The notes: generated from the letters alone by a model not told the origin. A stretch of DNA of 64,000 bases from Scardovia wiggsiae (GCF_051045985.1 NZ_CP157350.1:1054001-1118000); one strand, 5' to 3'; positions 7,995 to 17,781 are shown, counted from the first letter of the stretch. Numbers and translations: made by a program.

Positions 7995-9859
7995 TAGTCG
8001 AACAACTCAGCAAAATAAGTCCCTGGCTTGATAAGGTCCCTGTATGTGCCGGTTTCAATTATCCTGCCGCCACGGAATACATATATCCGGTCAACCTTCT
8101 GCAAAGTCCACGCGCGATGGGATACAAGCACCGTAGCATGTTCATGCGAATCCTGCGACAGCGTGGAATAGATGACCTCTTCCGACTGCGAATCGACATT
8201 GCTCGTCGGCTCATCAAGCACACGGACAGGTGCAGGACGCAGCAGCATACGCGCAAGTGCAAGCCGCTGCCATTCGCCGCCGGACAGGCCCACGCCTCCC
8301 CATTCTGCGCCAAGCTGGGTATCCAGCCCCTGCGGCAGCTTGCGTATCACAGACTCCTCTTCCACAGCACGCAGGGCATCCCATATCTGAGCATCATCTA
8401 CCGTACCCTCGGGAAGGCCAAGGAGGAGGTTATCGCGGACAGTAAATTCAAAACGGTTATACTCCTGAGGCATAACAGCAAAATGGCTGATACGTTCATT
8501 AAACCCTTCAGCGGTTATATCCTCGCCGTTAAGTATCAGGGTCCCGCCCTGCGCAGGCACCACACCGAGCATAGCCTGCAGCGTCGTTGTTTTGCCTGCA
8601 CCGTTGCGCCCTACAAGGGCAATCGTTTCGCCCATACGGGCTTCAAATGAGATGTCAGCAACGGACGGCTCAGTTTTCCCCGGATATATTACCGTAAGGC
8701 CATCCAGCTTAAGCAGCGGCGAACCAGCTAATGTGCTGCTGCGGGCAGCGGCAGGAATATGGGCATAAGCACTTCCTTTCTGCGCATCACGGGTACTGCC
8801 ATGCTGCTGCGCCGGGCTGCCGGCGGGCTGCCCAGCGGCTTCAGCTTTATCCTCATTATCGTTGCTATGGATGAATGAGATAAACGCTTCTATTGACACA
8901 GAATTTTTCGCCATGCCTCCCAGCCTGTATCCCAGGCTGGCCATGCTGACTATCCCGGACAGGATACCTACAAGGACGCCTGAAAGGACAGGGGCGCTGA
9001 CATTATTGTTGATAAGCGCGATAAGTGCCCCTACAACGAAAACGAGGATTAGAAAGCCGGCAACCAGCATACCTGATAAGTAGATACGGTCAAGGTAAAG
9101 GTTGCCTTTCAGCGCTTCATCACGTTTATCATTGGCGAGCTTCGCCACATATTTGCGCCCCTGGAGCTGCGCAAGCTCGTGCGCCTGCTGCTCATATGTG
9201 ATCTGGTTCTCAAAGTATTCCGACCGCCTGTTCGTTTTAACGATCTTCGGCCAGACCACAGCCTCCACATTTGCCAGGATAGCAGCAGCTACAGTTATGG
9301 GGAATAAGCACAGTATCACCAGGATGGCCGCAAGAGGGCTGAGATACCAGATCGACAGGAGCAGCGACACACAGACAACGATCATGGAAAGTATGGAGGC
9401 TATACCGCTTGACTGGGAAGACACTGCCATATTATTCACAGCTTCCCTTGCCTGGCGGGCCTCTTCCGCTTTGCGCTCACGGGTCAGGCGGGCAGGGCTG
9501 ATACGTGCGATAGTGCTGTTGACCATTTTGAAGCAGGCATTCAGTATCCGGTCGCTGACAAACAGGTTAACTGATTCTGTCAGTATTGACGTTGCCATAG
9601 TAAAAGCAACAAGGACCCCTGTTGCAGCAGCCCACCACAGGGCCGCCGAACGGGAACCTGACGCTACTGACTGTGTCAGTGACCCTACAACATACGTCTG
9701 CAGTCCTGGTGTCACACCGCTCAAAGCGCTCATAACCAGTAAAGAGATAAATGCTGCAGGTGCGGTCTGCAGCGCTGTCCGCAGGCTCCATCCGCATGAA
9801 TGGACCACTGCTTTCATACGCTTGCCCAGCGACTGCTTAGGCTTCTGATCCGTATTCAT
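7973..9859 (-). CDS. ABC exporter with fused permease and ATPase domains
   Basis: Half-transporter of about 628 residues. The N-terminal ABC transmembrane domain has six hydrophobic segments (to ~330). A ~60-residue Gly/Ala/Ser/Gln-rich linker follows, then the ATPase: Walker A GRNGAGKTT, Q-loop VMPQEYNRFEFTVRDNL, signature LSGGEWQRLALAR, Walker B VRVLDEPTSNVDS, and H-loop LVSHR. The signature resembles NHLM/peptide-type exporters, but no peptidase domain is present. I choose ATG 9859 (AAGGGG upstream) over the 54-base longer frame at 9913. Its C-terminal codons overlap the histidine kinase 3' end. The substrate is unknown. Confidence 0.87.
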   Translation of the reverse strand: MNTDQKPKQSLGKRMKAVVHSCGWSLRTALQTAPAAFISLLVMSALSGVTPGLQTYVVGSLTQSVASGSRSAALWWAAATGVLVAFTMATSILTESVNLFVSDRILNACFKMVNSTIARISPARLTRERKAEEARQAREAVNNMAVSSQSSGIASILSMIVVCVSLLLSIWYLSPLAAILVILCLFPITVAAAILANVEAVVWPKIVKTNRRSEYFENQITYEQQAHELAQLQGRKYVAKLANDKRDEALKGNLYLDRIYLSGMLVAGFLILVFVVGALIALINNNVSAPVLSGVLVGILSGIVSMASLGYRLGGMAKNSVSIEAFISFIHSNDNEDKAEAAGQPAGSPAQQHGSTRDAQKGSAYAHIPAAARSSTLAGSPLLKLDGLTVIYPGKTEPSVADISFEARMGETIALVGRNGAGKTTTLQAMLGVVPAQGGTLILNGEDITAEGFNERISHFAVMPQEYNRFEFTVRDNLLLGLPEGTVDDAQIWDALRAVEEESVIRKLPQGLDTQLGAEWGGVGLSGGEWQRLALARMLLRPAPVRVLDEPTSNVDSQSEEVIYSTLSQDSHEHATVLVSHRAWTLQKVDRIYVFRGGRIIETGTYRDLIKPGTYFAELFDYQLNAGE

Positions 9860-9956
9860 CGTATTCCCCTTGTCACGTATGGTCTGCCTATTTTGCCCGC
9901 AAGCCGTAATCATTATAACAAAAGCTGAATACCTGGGGACACAGGCCTAAACAGCA

Positions 9957-9987
9957 AAAGTGCGGTACCGATAAAGCACCGCACTTT
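9957..9987 (-). terminator. Rho-independent terminator after clpC
   Basis: A perfect 10-bp stem (AAAGTGCGGT at 9957-9966, ACCGCACTTT at 9978-9987) with an 11-base loop lies about 50 bp after the clpC stop. On the minus strand it is followed by a T-rich stretch. Confidence 0.75.
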
Positions 9988-10038
9988 CTTACGCTCACCC
10001 GGCTCAGTTTGGACCCAGGAACCTAAGCCTGCCGTTAT

Positions 10039-12723
10039 TTATTCTGTCGGATTATCCTGAGGCAGCGGTTCCGCTGCAGAACTGCCTGTACCGCCGGTAT
10101 CGTCAGGATGCCCCTGCAGCCCGGCATTGCCAGCACCTTCAGGCGCAATATCAGCACCAACAGGCACCGGTTCAGCAGAAGGACCTTCAGGGCTGCCGGC
10201 CTCAGTATCACCGGAATCCGCAGCAGGGATGCCGCCCCCGTTCCCAACGCTGAAATCAAAAGGCCGGCTGGTAAAAGTGAATTCACCAAGGATACCTTCG
10301 CCTTCAGCATCAACAACAATCTGCTCATTTTCCTTCAGATCTCCAAGGAGTATCTTCTCGGATATGGCATCTTCAACATCGCGCTGGATCACACGCTGCA
10401 GCGGGCGGGCCCCAAGCAGCGGATCAAAACCCTTCTGGGCGAGCAGGTCCTTAGCCGCGCCGGTAAGCTCTACGGACATATGGCGCTCGAACAGGCGGTC
10501 GTTCAGAGTCCTGACATCAAGTTCCACGATCTGGCGTACTTCAGGCTCAGTCAGCTGCCTGAAGACGATAATATCGTCAAGGCGGTTAAGGAACTCAGGA
10601 CGGAACTGCCCTTTAAGCTCGCTCTGCACCTGGTCTTTCATACGCTGATAGCTGGTATCAGTATTCCCGCCGATATTGAAGCCTGTGCTCTGCGCCTGCG
10701 ATATCTTGCTTGTGCCGAGGTTCGTAGTCATAATGATGATCGTATTCTTGAAATCGACCTTGCGCCCCTGTCCGTCAGTCAGGTGGCCGTCATCCAGCAC
10801 CTGGAGCAGCGTATTGAAAATATCCGGATGCGCCTTTTCGATCTCATCAAACAGGATCACTGAGAACGGCTTGCGGCGGACCTTTTCAGTCAGCTCACCG
10901 CCTTCCTCATAGCCTACATATCCCGGAGGCGCGCCAAAAAGGCGTGAAGTAGAATACTTCTCGCCGAACTCGGACATATCTACGCGGATAAGGGCATCCT
11001 CATCGTCAAACAGATACTCTGCAAGCGTTTTGGCAAGCTCTGTTTTGCCCACACCCGTCGGCCCTGCAAAAATAAACGATCCGGAAGGCCTTTTAGGGTC
11101 TTTCAGCCCCACGCGGGTACGGCGGATAGAGCGAGACAGGGCTTCAACAGCCTCATCCTGCCCGATAACACGCTTATGGAGTTCGCTTTCCATGTTAAGC
11201 AGCTTTTTGGATTCAGTTTCCGTCAGCTTGAAAACAGGGATACCTGTGGAAGAAGAGATCACATTGGCAATAGTGTCCTCATCCACGACCATGGAAACAT
11301 CAGATTCACCTTCACGCCAGGATTTTTCCTTGTCTTTACGTTCCTGTTCCAGCTTTTCCTGGGCATCCCGCAGGGAGGCAGCCTTTTCGAAATCCTGGTC
11401 TGCAATAGCCTTGTCCTTATCGGATTTGACTTTCTCGACCTTGATATCGAGCTCCTTAAGGGCGCTGGGGGCCGTGAGCCTCTTGATGCGCAGGCGCGCG
11501 CCCGCCTCATCGATCAGGTCGATAGCCTTGTCCGGCAGGTTACGGTCCTGGATATAGCGCGCGGAAAGCTCGGCCGCGCTCTGGATTGCCTCATCAGTAA
11601 TAGTCACATGATGATGGTCCTCATACTTCTTGCGAAGGCCTTTGAGTATCTCAATAGTTTCAGCGATAGTAGGCTCAGCTACCTGGATAGGCTGGAAGCG
11701 GCGTTCCAGGGCTGCGTCCTTTTCAATATACTTACGGTACTCATCTGTTGTAGTAGCACCGATAGTCTGGAGTTCGCCGCGCGCCAGCATCGGCTTGAGC
11801 ATATCGGAAGCACCCATTGCACCGTCTGCCGACCCTGCACCGACGATAGTATGGATCTCATCAATAAAGAGCACGATATCGCCGCGGGTCCTGATCTCTT
11901 TAAGGACTTTTTTCAGGCGTTCCTCAAAATCGCCGCGGTACCGGGAGCCGGCAATCATTGAACCAAGGTCGAGTGCGTATACCTGCTTGCCCTTAAGGGT
12001 CTCGGGGACATCGCCTGCAACGATCTTCTGCGCAAGCCCCTCTACTACGGCAGTCTTGCCAACGCCCGGTTCGCCTATAAGCACAGGATTATTCTTGGTG
12101 CGCCGCGACAGGACGACCATCACACGTTCGATCTCGTTGCTGCGCCCAATAACAGGGTCAAGTTTCCCATCCCCGGCTTCAGCGGTAAGGTTGCGCCCAA
12201 ACTGGTCAAGCAGGGATGAACCGTTTTTCCCCGACTGATCCCCCATCCCTCCGGCGTTGACCATATCGTCATTTGAGCTGCTGGTGCCGGTATCACGGAT
12301 CGCATTGATCACACTGGAGCGCAGGTCTGAGACATCAACACCCATTTTTATAAGGACCTGGGTCCCCACGCCTTCGCCTTCACGGATAAGGCCAAGGAGA
12401 AGATGCTCCGTACCAATATAGCTGTGGCCCAGCTGGAGGGCTTCACGCAAAGAAAGTTCAACAACCTGCCGCGCATGGGGCGTGAACGGGATATGCCCTG
12501 CTGGAGACGCAGACCCCTTGCCGATCATCTCTTCGATCTGGCTGCGGGCTGCATCAAGCTCAACACCTTTAGCTGCAAGGGCTTTCGCCGCTACGCCTTC
12601 ACCTTCACGGATAAGGCCAAGGAGAAGATGCTCCGTACCAATATAGTTATGCTTCAGCGCACGGGCTTCTTCCTGGGCCAGGACGATCACACGCCGTGCC
12701 CTGTCTGTAAAACGTTCAAACAT
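10039..12723 (-). CDS. clpC: ATP-dependent Clp protease ATP-binding subunit ClpC
   Basis: Hexameric AAA+ unfoldase (894 residues) feeding ClpP in protein quality control. Two Clp_N repeats (~1-150; each with YIGTEHLLLGLIREGEGV), first AAA domain with Walker A GEPGVGKT and Walker B VLFIDEIHT, UVR-type coiled middle segment (~420-480), second AAA domain with GPTGVGKT and DEIEKAHPDIF, and the C-terminal D2-small domain. A Pro/Ala/Gly/Glu-rich tail of ~65 residues follows, longer than in Bacillus ClpC. The ATG follows AGAGGAAAG. It is transcribed alone, divergently from the universal stress gene; a 17-bp palindrome lies between them. Confidence 0.97.
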   Translation of the reverse strand: MFERFTDRARRVIVLAQEEARALKHNYIGTEHLLLGLIREGEGVAAKALAAKGVELDAARSQIEEMIGKGSASPAGHIPFTPHARQVVELSLREALQLGHSYIGTEHLLLGLIREGEGVGTQVLIKMGVDVSDLRSSVINAIRDTGTSSSNDDMVNAGGMGDQSGKNGSSLLDQFGRNLTAEAGDGKLDPVIGRSNEIERVMVVLSRRTKNNPVLIGEPGVGKTAVVEGLAQKIVAGDVPETLKGKQVYALDLGSMIAGSRYRGDFEERLKKVLKEIRTRGDIVLFIDEIHTIVGAGSADGAMGASDMLKPMLARGELQTIGATTTDEYRKYIEKDAALERRFQPIQVAEPTIAETIEILKGLRKKYEDHHHVTITDEAIQSAAELSARYIQDRNLPDKAIDLIDEAGARLRIKRLTAPSALKELDIKVEKVKSDKDKAIADQDFEKAASLRDAQEKLEQERKDKEKSWREGESDVSMVVDEDTIANVISSSTGIPVFKLTETESKKLLNMESELHKRVIGQDEAVEALSRSIRRTRVGLKDPKRPSGSFIFAGPTGVGKTELAKTLAEYLFDDEDALIRVDMSEFGEKYSTSRLFGAPPGYVGYEEGGELTEKVRRKPFSVILFDEIEKAHPDIFNTLLQVLDDGHLTDGQGRKVDFKNTIIIMTTNLGTSKISQAQSTGFNIGGNTDTSYQRMKDQVQSELKGQFRPEFLNRLDDIIVFRQLTEPEVRQIVELDVRTLNDRLFERHMSVELTGAAKDLLAQKGFDPLLGARPLQRVIQRDVEDAISEKILLGDLKENEQIVVDAEGEGILGEFTFTSRPFDFSVGNGGGIPAADSGDTEAGSPEGPSAEPVPVGADIAPEGAGNAGLQGHPDDTGGTGSSAAEPLPQDNPTE

Positions 12724-12824
12724 AAACTTTCCTCTTGTATCGTGTATCTCATAAAGGAATAACTACACTAAACTATACAGATTTGTTGTGACTCCTGTTC
12801 CCGTTTTTGATGAATTACGCCGTT

Positions 12825-12841
12825 AACGCAAAAGTTGCGTT
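12825..12841. promoter_or_regulatory. palindromic operator candidate between clpC and usp
   Basis: A perfect 7-3-7 inverted repeat, AACGCAA-aag-TTGCGTT, lies in the 272-bp divergent region, ~100 bp upstream of clpC and ~155 bp upstream of the stress gene. It matches neither CIRCE nor the HspR HAIR element as I know them. The bound factor is unknown. Confidence 0.5.
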
Positions 12842-12995
12842 GCTCTGGCTCAACTATAAATACATGCATAATCAACAGCCTTATATATCCCTGAATTTCG
12901 TAAAAATATCCCCGCGCGTTGCGTACCGGCTCTGTAAGGGGCTACACTGGGAATGGCAGGCATAGTGGCTCGAGGCTATACAGAAGGGAGTCCGC

Positions 12996-13997
12996 ATGTC
13001 AGACACACAGAAGCTGGCCGACATCGTTGTTGGAGTTGACGGGTCAGACGAGTCTTTCGCCGCGCTGAACTGGGCGCTGCGTGAATCCGCTGCAACCGGG
13101 CAGAATGTCAACGCTGTATATGGATGGACTCATTCCTGGGATATGGGGGAACGTCCCGAGAATGAAGCTGAATGGGAAAAGATCCACAAGTTTATCACCA
13201 TGGAGCTCAACGAATGGGCTGAAAGGGCAAGCCGCGGCATTGATTTCGACCGGGACAGGCTCACCCTGACTTCAGTCCATGCTGCAGGATCCACAGCGCT
13301 CCTGAACATAGGCAAAAATTCACACCAGATAATCGTAGGGAGAAGGTCACTAAGCAGGCTGGCCAGATGGTTCCTCGGTTCCATGTCGGATTCCCTCCTT
13401 GACCGCGCCCAGGTCCCTGTAACAATAGTCCATGCAGATACAGCCGAAGAAACAGCTGCCGAAGGATCAATCGCCAAAGCACTCAAACCCGAGGGTGCCG
13501 GGCGCTCCACAGGCCAGGAAGACAGTGATGAGGGAGGCGAGATTTCGGTAACCGAATCTGAAATGCTCGGTTCTGCGCTTATGCCGATCGTGGCAGGAGT
13601 AGACGGGTCGGCCGTATCCAAACGCGCACTTGCTTTCGCTGCAGAAGAAGCGCAGGCTACCGGACGGCCGCTCCAGGTCATATACTGCTGGAGGATAAAG
13701 AACCTCTCTGAGATCGCCGACAGGACGCATGCCGTGCCGTCGCATGATGAGGCCCAGGAGTATGCGGATAAAATCGTTGCCGATATCGTCTCCGATGCCC
13801 ATATCCCCCAATCAGTACGGGTGAACCAGCATGCATTCCATATCAGTGCCGTAAAAGGTCTGCAAAGCGCCTCGCGGTATGCGAACCGGCTGATCGTAGG
13901 GTCCCGCGGCCTGACCGGCCTTGATGCTGTGATGCTCGGTTCAGTCAGCCGCCAGCTCCTCGACAGCGCGCGGTGTACAGTAACGATTGTCCACTAA
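12996..13997 (+). CDS. tandem universal stress protein (UspA family)
   Basis: Cytoplasmic protein of 333 residues with two Usp domains (~1-150 and ~190-333). Each opens with VVGVDGS/VAGVDGS. The ATP-binding G-x2-G-x9-G-S motif is intact in the second domain (GSRGLTGLDAVMLGS), but in the first it reads GRRSLSRLARWFLGS, with Ser for the second Gly, so the first site may be degenerate. A 40-residue acidic linker joins them. AGAAGGGAG precedes the ATG. Divergent from clpC, consistent with a stress role; the ligand and effect are unknown. Confidence 0.93.
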   Translation: MSDTQKLADIVVGVDGSDESFAALNWALRESAATGQNVNAVYGWTHSWDMGERPENEAEWEKIHKFITMELNEWAERASRGIDFDRDRLTLTSVHAAGSTALLNIGKNSHQIIVGRRSLSRLARWFLGSMSDSLLDRAQVPVTIVHADTAEETAAEGSIAKALKPEGAGRSTGQEDSDEGGEISVTESEMLGSALMPIVAGVDGSAVSKRALAFAAEEAQATGRPLQVIYCWRIKNLSEIADRTHAVPSHDEAQEYADKIVADIVSDAHIPQSVRVNQHAFHISAVKGLQSASRYANRLIVGSRGLTGLDAVMLGSVSRQLLDSARCTVTIVH

Positions 13998-14063
13998 ATA
14001 TACGTAAATATATGCACAGTACGGCTGTAGCGCCGGTATGGGTCCGGAACTGCCGGACGCAGC

Positions 14064-14954
14064 CTAATCCCTGCCTTCGCCAGCCGGCCCGTCTGCAGCT
14101 GCAGACTCAGACTCTTCAATAAGCTCAACCTCAGGATTTTCCTCACGCGGAGCCTGAGGGACGATCTCTATATCAAGGTCATCATCTACACGCAGGTCAG
14201 ACTGCACCCACAGCTCGGTCGGTTCAGGAGGCTCAATCTCAGAATGCCCGCCGCAGCCATGATCCAGGGAGACCACTTTCCCGTCATCCTGGCTCCACTT
14301 ATTGGCGCATACGCCAAACATGGTCCCAAGCTCGCCCTGGAGAGGGATGAAGAAAGCGCAGGATCCGCAGGTGTTGCCGTCTGCCGCCTGGGTAGACATG
14401 GACTTCGGCCCGTGCGGCCCGCTGTACCACCGTTTCGCTGTTTCCTCACGCGCGGCAGCAGTCATAACATGCCGGCGTCCAAGCATAAACTCACTGACCG
14501 CAGAAAAAACATCCTCCTGCGATGTGTCTGAGCCGGATCCCCTGTTATTACCAGGTTCCCCATTACTATCAGATGGATCCCCTGCCCCGGGCTCCATCCG
14601 GGGATCATCCTCATCAGTGCCCAAAACATCAGTAGGCGAAAGGTCGTCAGGAGTGATGCGTTCTTTCCACGGGATCCACCGTGGCGCGAGAAGCGCCTTG
14701 TCAGAGGGGACCAGCGATGACTCATCTACTGTCCATCTTCCAGTGTCAGAGTCGTGGTACATCGTAATAGACCACTGCCACCCTTCATACCCTGCGATGC
14801 CCGACTCAAAACGGTAATCATGGATATTCGCGTCTTCATCGGACACACGGGCATCCACATACCCGCCAACATCCTGAGGGTCCTCAGCAGCTTCAACAGC
14901 CGCCCTGTATGCAAGCGCCTTCGGATCCTGCTCCTGGTCATTAGTCTCAGCCAT
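14064..14954 (-). CDS. DUF3027 domain protein
   Basis: Actinobacteria-specific protein of 296 residues. The N-terminal half (~1-115) has GYEGWQWSITMYHDSDTGRWTVDES, SLVPSDKALLAPRWIPWKERI and LSPTDVLG, the DUF3027 core. The second half holds GNTCGSCAFFIPLQGELGTMFGVCANKWSQDDGKVVSLDHGCGGHSE: two CxxC-spaced Cys, then Cys and His-x-Cys, plausibly a zinc or Fe-S site. An acidic low-complexity linker sits between. The ATG follows AGGAG. The cold-shock gene lies upstream of nothing shared but directly next to it on the same strand (63 bp gap), a pairing known from actinobacteria. Function unknown. Confidence 0.85.
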   Translation of the reverse strand: MAETNDQEQDPKALAYRAAVEAAEDPQDVGGYVDARVSDEDANIHDYRFESGIAGYEGWQWSITMYHDSDTGRWTVDESSLVPSDKALLAPRWIPWKERITPDDLSPTDVLGTDEDDPRMEPGAGDPSDSNGEPGNNRGSGSDTSQEDVFSAVSEFMLGRRHVMTAAAREETAKRWYSGPHGPKSMSTQAADGNTCGSCAFFIPLQGELGTMFGVCANKWSQDDGKVVSLDHGCGGHSEIEPPEPTELWVQSDLRVDDDLDIEIVPQAPREENPEVELIEESESAAADGPAGEGRD

Positions 14955-15017
14955 TATGCTCCTAGAACTGTTTCCTGGAAAAATTCCCTATTCCGCGGCT
15001 CTCTATGCCATGCGCGT

Positions 15018-15407
15018 TTAATCCTGGACATCGAAATCGTCAGCAACTGCACGAAGCATAGTTGCCAGCTTATGGGACTCCTGCGCGGAAGGGTACCTGT
15101 GGCGCCTCAGGCTGTTGCCCGCAGCGTCAAGCAGCTTGATCAGGTCTTCCACGATCGCTGCCATATCATCGGCCTTAGGGCGGGTCGCTTTGATCACTGA
15201 CGGCGCAGGACCGAGCACAACAACATCCATCGCCTGGGGGCCCTTACGCCCGTCAACACGGGAAAACTCGACTTTTGCCCCCTTGCGCAGCGTTGTTACG
15301 CCTGCCGGCAAAGCGGTTTTGGGAAGGAAGATATCTTCCCCATCATCGCCTGTAATAAAGCCATAACCTTTTTTTGCTTCGAACCAGCGAATTTTTCCTG
15401 TTGGCAT
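15018..15407 (-). CDS. cold-shock domain protein with C-terminal extension
   Basis: Nucleic-acid-binding protein of 129 residues. CSD at 1-65: MPTGKIRWFEAKKGYGFITGDDGEDIF contains the RNP1-type motif KGYGFI and the RNP2-like DIFLPKTAL; typical F/H residues of CspA RNP2 (VFVH) are altered to IFLP. A C-terminal helical extension of ~60 residues is characteristic of actinobacterial CspB-like proteins. ATG 15407 is chosen over the longer frame to 15467 because GAGGTG precedes it and the CSD starts there. Confidence 0.9.
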   Translation of the reverse strand: MPTGKIRWFEAKKGYGFITGDDGEDIFLPKTALPAGVTTLRKGAKVEFSRVDGRKGPQAMDVVVLGPAPSVIKATRPKADDMAAIVEDLIKLLDAAGNSLRRHRYPSAQESHKLATMLRAVADDFDVQD

Positions 15408-15522
15408 ATCACACCTCTGTCTGCCTGATTCCACCCGGATGCTGTTACTCAGTCCTGAACAGCACACAAGCTAAAATATTCCCGATTTTTCCGTTACGTA
15501 TACGACTATATACGATTCTACC

Positions 15523-17781
15523 CTACGATTTAGAGTTTGGCATATCCCGGCCGGGCTGCACTGCCTCTGCAGGCTGGCTTTCCCCTTCTTTCCCGCGTTT
15601 CCTCCGGCGCTTCTGTGCCTCCCTGTTCCTGCGTGCATCAGCCACGGAGATCCCTGACAGTTCGGCATAGTCATTACGGTCAAGGAACATCCTCGTCTGC
15701 GATGCAGGAAGGACGATAGTAAAGCTGAGCCCGCCGCCGGGAGTTGTTGAAGCACAGATAAACCCATGGTGGGCCTTGACCACAGCAAGCGCAATAGACA
15801 TTCCCAGGCCGCTTCCTCCCCTTTGCCGGGCGCGCGAGGGGTCAGTAGTATAAAAACGCTCGAATATCTTTTCCATCTTCGCAGGATCAATACCCGAACC
15901 GTGGTCACTCACACGGATCACAACAAATTCCCTCCCTGAATTCGTCCTGTTCGCCCTCGCCACATCTTCGAGGAAAGTGCCGAGCGTCTCTTCATTCGGG
16001 TCATATTTGCTCAGGTCTGCTGTCGATGTGACAGCTTTCACCATGCTTACGCCAATTTCTACAGGCGAATCTGCAGGAGTATACCTGTGGATATTGCCGA
16101 TAATGTTAGTCAGTACCTGGCGAAGCCGTGTCGGATCCCCTCCTATCGTAACCGGCGGCAGGCTGGATTCGACTACAGATATCCTGCTGCCTGCGGGGGA
16201 AGGCACAGGGGCAGGTGCCTGTGCAGCATCGCCGCCGGCATCCCTGCCGTTATATCCGTGTGTTCTGCCAGTATCCGTATGCCGCCTGCCGTTAAAACGG
16301 TTCAGCTGGGATACCGGCTGCACAGTACCGGAGGCAACCGAAGCGATCTTATTGAGCATATCATCCCCGTCAATGACCAGCCGCCCAAGCGTTATATGCC
16401 TGTTAGGGTCAAGTGCATGCAGATCTTCGGCAGATTCTTTTACTATCTGGTCCACCCCGATCTTCTGGCCGAGATCGATACCGCGGCCTTCGTCCAGCCT
16501 GGCAAGGGAAAGCAGGGCTTCGACCAGCGACGACATGCGGGTAGAGGATATTTCAATATGATCGATCGTTGCATCGGCACGTTCCTGTGCACCGGGGGTT
16601 CTGCGCTGCATCCTGTACAGCTCGGCATACCCGTGGATAGCGGCCAGCGGGGTACGGAGCTCATGGCTGGCATCAGAAACAAAGCGCTTCATCTGGTTAG
16701 TCGTATCTTCCTGTTTCTTGAAACTGTACTCAATGCGGGACAGCATGGCATTGAGCGAAGAAGAAAGGGAGCCTACTTCGGTATTGGCAGACCCCTCGGG
16801 GATACGTTCGGAAAGGTTGCCCCCTGCGATCTCGGCGGCGGTTTTCTCAATACGCTTCAAAGGCCTTAAAGCCCTGAGGATCAGTATAAGGGACAGCACT
16901 GCACCGCATACGATGACCGCAATATCAACAATGATGAAATACTGCACGACCCTGCGGGCTGCATCACGCTGCCAGAACAGCGACCGCGCAACATAAACGA
17001 CATACTCAGTTTTCCCGGTCTCAGAATTAATGATGCTGACAGCCATTACACGCCAGTCCGTGGCCGCCCTTTCATAGATTTTCTGATCATAGTTATTGCT
17101 GTATATATGGACGTTGGCAGGCACCGTTACCGGTTCCCCGTCCGTCGGCACCTGCTTTTTTATGGAATCTGTTTCGCTCAGGCGGGGGACGGAGATCATA
17201 TTGTTGCTGGCAAAAGGCGTAAACGGCGTGGCAAGGATGGTGTTATTCGTATCCCTGATCTGGAGGAAATAATCCGTGGGGCCGTTCGCACCCTGCGCTT
17301 CAAGGAAATCATCAAGTGCCTGTGCAGTATCCTTGGAACTCGCCGAATCCATCTGGCCGTTGGAACCAGGGGCCGGGATATCGGGGATATTGTTTTTCCT
17401 GGCAGCCTGGCGCTGGATCAGAGTCACATTATTCCTGATCGAATCAGCCTGCTGCTTCAGCTGGGTATTCGTCTGATCATTAAGTGCCGACTGTACCAGT
17501 TCGTATGCTGCAAAGGTCATGATGATCCCTGCAACAAGGATGATGACAAAAACTATAACTGTAAGGCTCACGGTCAGAGGGATGCGTCCAGTATTCAGTT
17601 TATTGTTCCGGCTGTTCCGCCTGAAAAAACCCTCCCTGGGGCTCCGATGCGCACCCGGCCTGGCACTGCCGCTGTGCCCGCGGCTTCCAGCAGCGGCAGC
17701 ATTATGCGCCGCAGTACCGGGTATTCCGGATGTATCCGCCTGCGGCTGCGGTGCCCTGCTCTGCGAATCTTTGCTCATCAT
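15523..17781 (-). CDS. sensor histidine kinase, PhoR-like
   Basis: Membrane sensor of 752 residues, partner of the PhoP-like regulator. N-terminal Pro/Gly-rich cytoplasmic tail, TM1 at ~70-100, extracytoplasmic sensor ~100-270, TM2 ~275-300, HAMP (RALRPLKRIEKTAAEIAGGNLSERIPE), HisKA with His373 in SDASHELRTPLAAIHGY, then HATPase with RQVLTNIIGNIHRYTP, DHGSGIDP, and RGGSGLGMSIA. A low-complexity insertion (~490-545) separates HisKA from the ATPase, and a Lys/Arg-rich tail ends the protein. It follows the regulator with a 100-bp gap. Confidence 0.92.
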   Translation of the reverse strand: MMSKDSQSRAPQPQADTSGIPGTAAHNAAAAGSRGHSGSARPGAHRSPREGFFRRNSRNNKLNTGRIPLTVSLTVIVFVIILVAGIIMTFAAYELVQSALNDQTNTQLKQQADSIRNNVTLIQRQAARKNNIPDIPAPGSNGQMDSASSKDTAQALDDFLEAQGANGPTDYFLQIRDTNNTILATPFTPFASNNMISVPRLSETDSIKKQVPTDGEPVTVPANVHIYSNNYDQKIYERAATDWRVMAVSIINSETGKTEYVVYVARSLFWQRDAARRVVQYFIIVDIAVIVCGAVLSLILILRALRPLKRIEKTAAEIAGGNLSERIPEGSANTEVGSLSSSLNAMLSRIEYSFKKQEDTTNQMKRFVSDASHELRTPLAAIHGYAELYRMQRRTPGAQERADATIDHIEISSTRMSSLVEALLSLARLDEGRGIDLGQKIGVDQIVKESAEDLHALDPNRHITLGRLVIDGDDMLNKIASVASGTVQPVSQLNRFNGRRHTDTGRTHGYNGRDAGGDAAQAPAPVPSPAGSRISVVESSLPPVTIGGDPTRLRQVLTNIIGNIHRYTPADSPVEIGVSMVKAVTSTADLSKYDPNEETLGTFLEDVARANRTNSGREFVVIRVSDHGSGIDPAKMEKIFERFYTTDPSRARQRGGSGLGMSIALAVVKAHHGFICASTTPGGGLSFTIVLPASQTRMFLDRNDYAELSGISVADARRNREAQKRRRKRGKEGESQPAEAVQPGRDMPNSKS

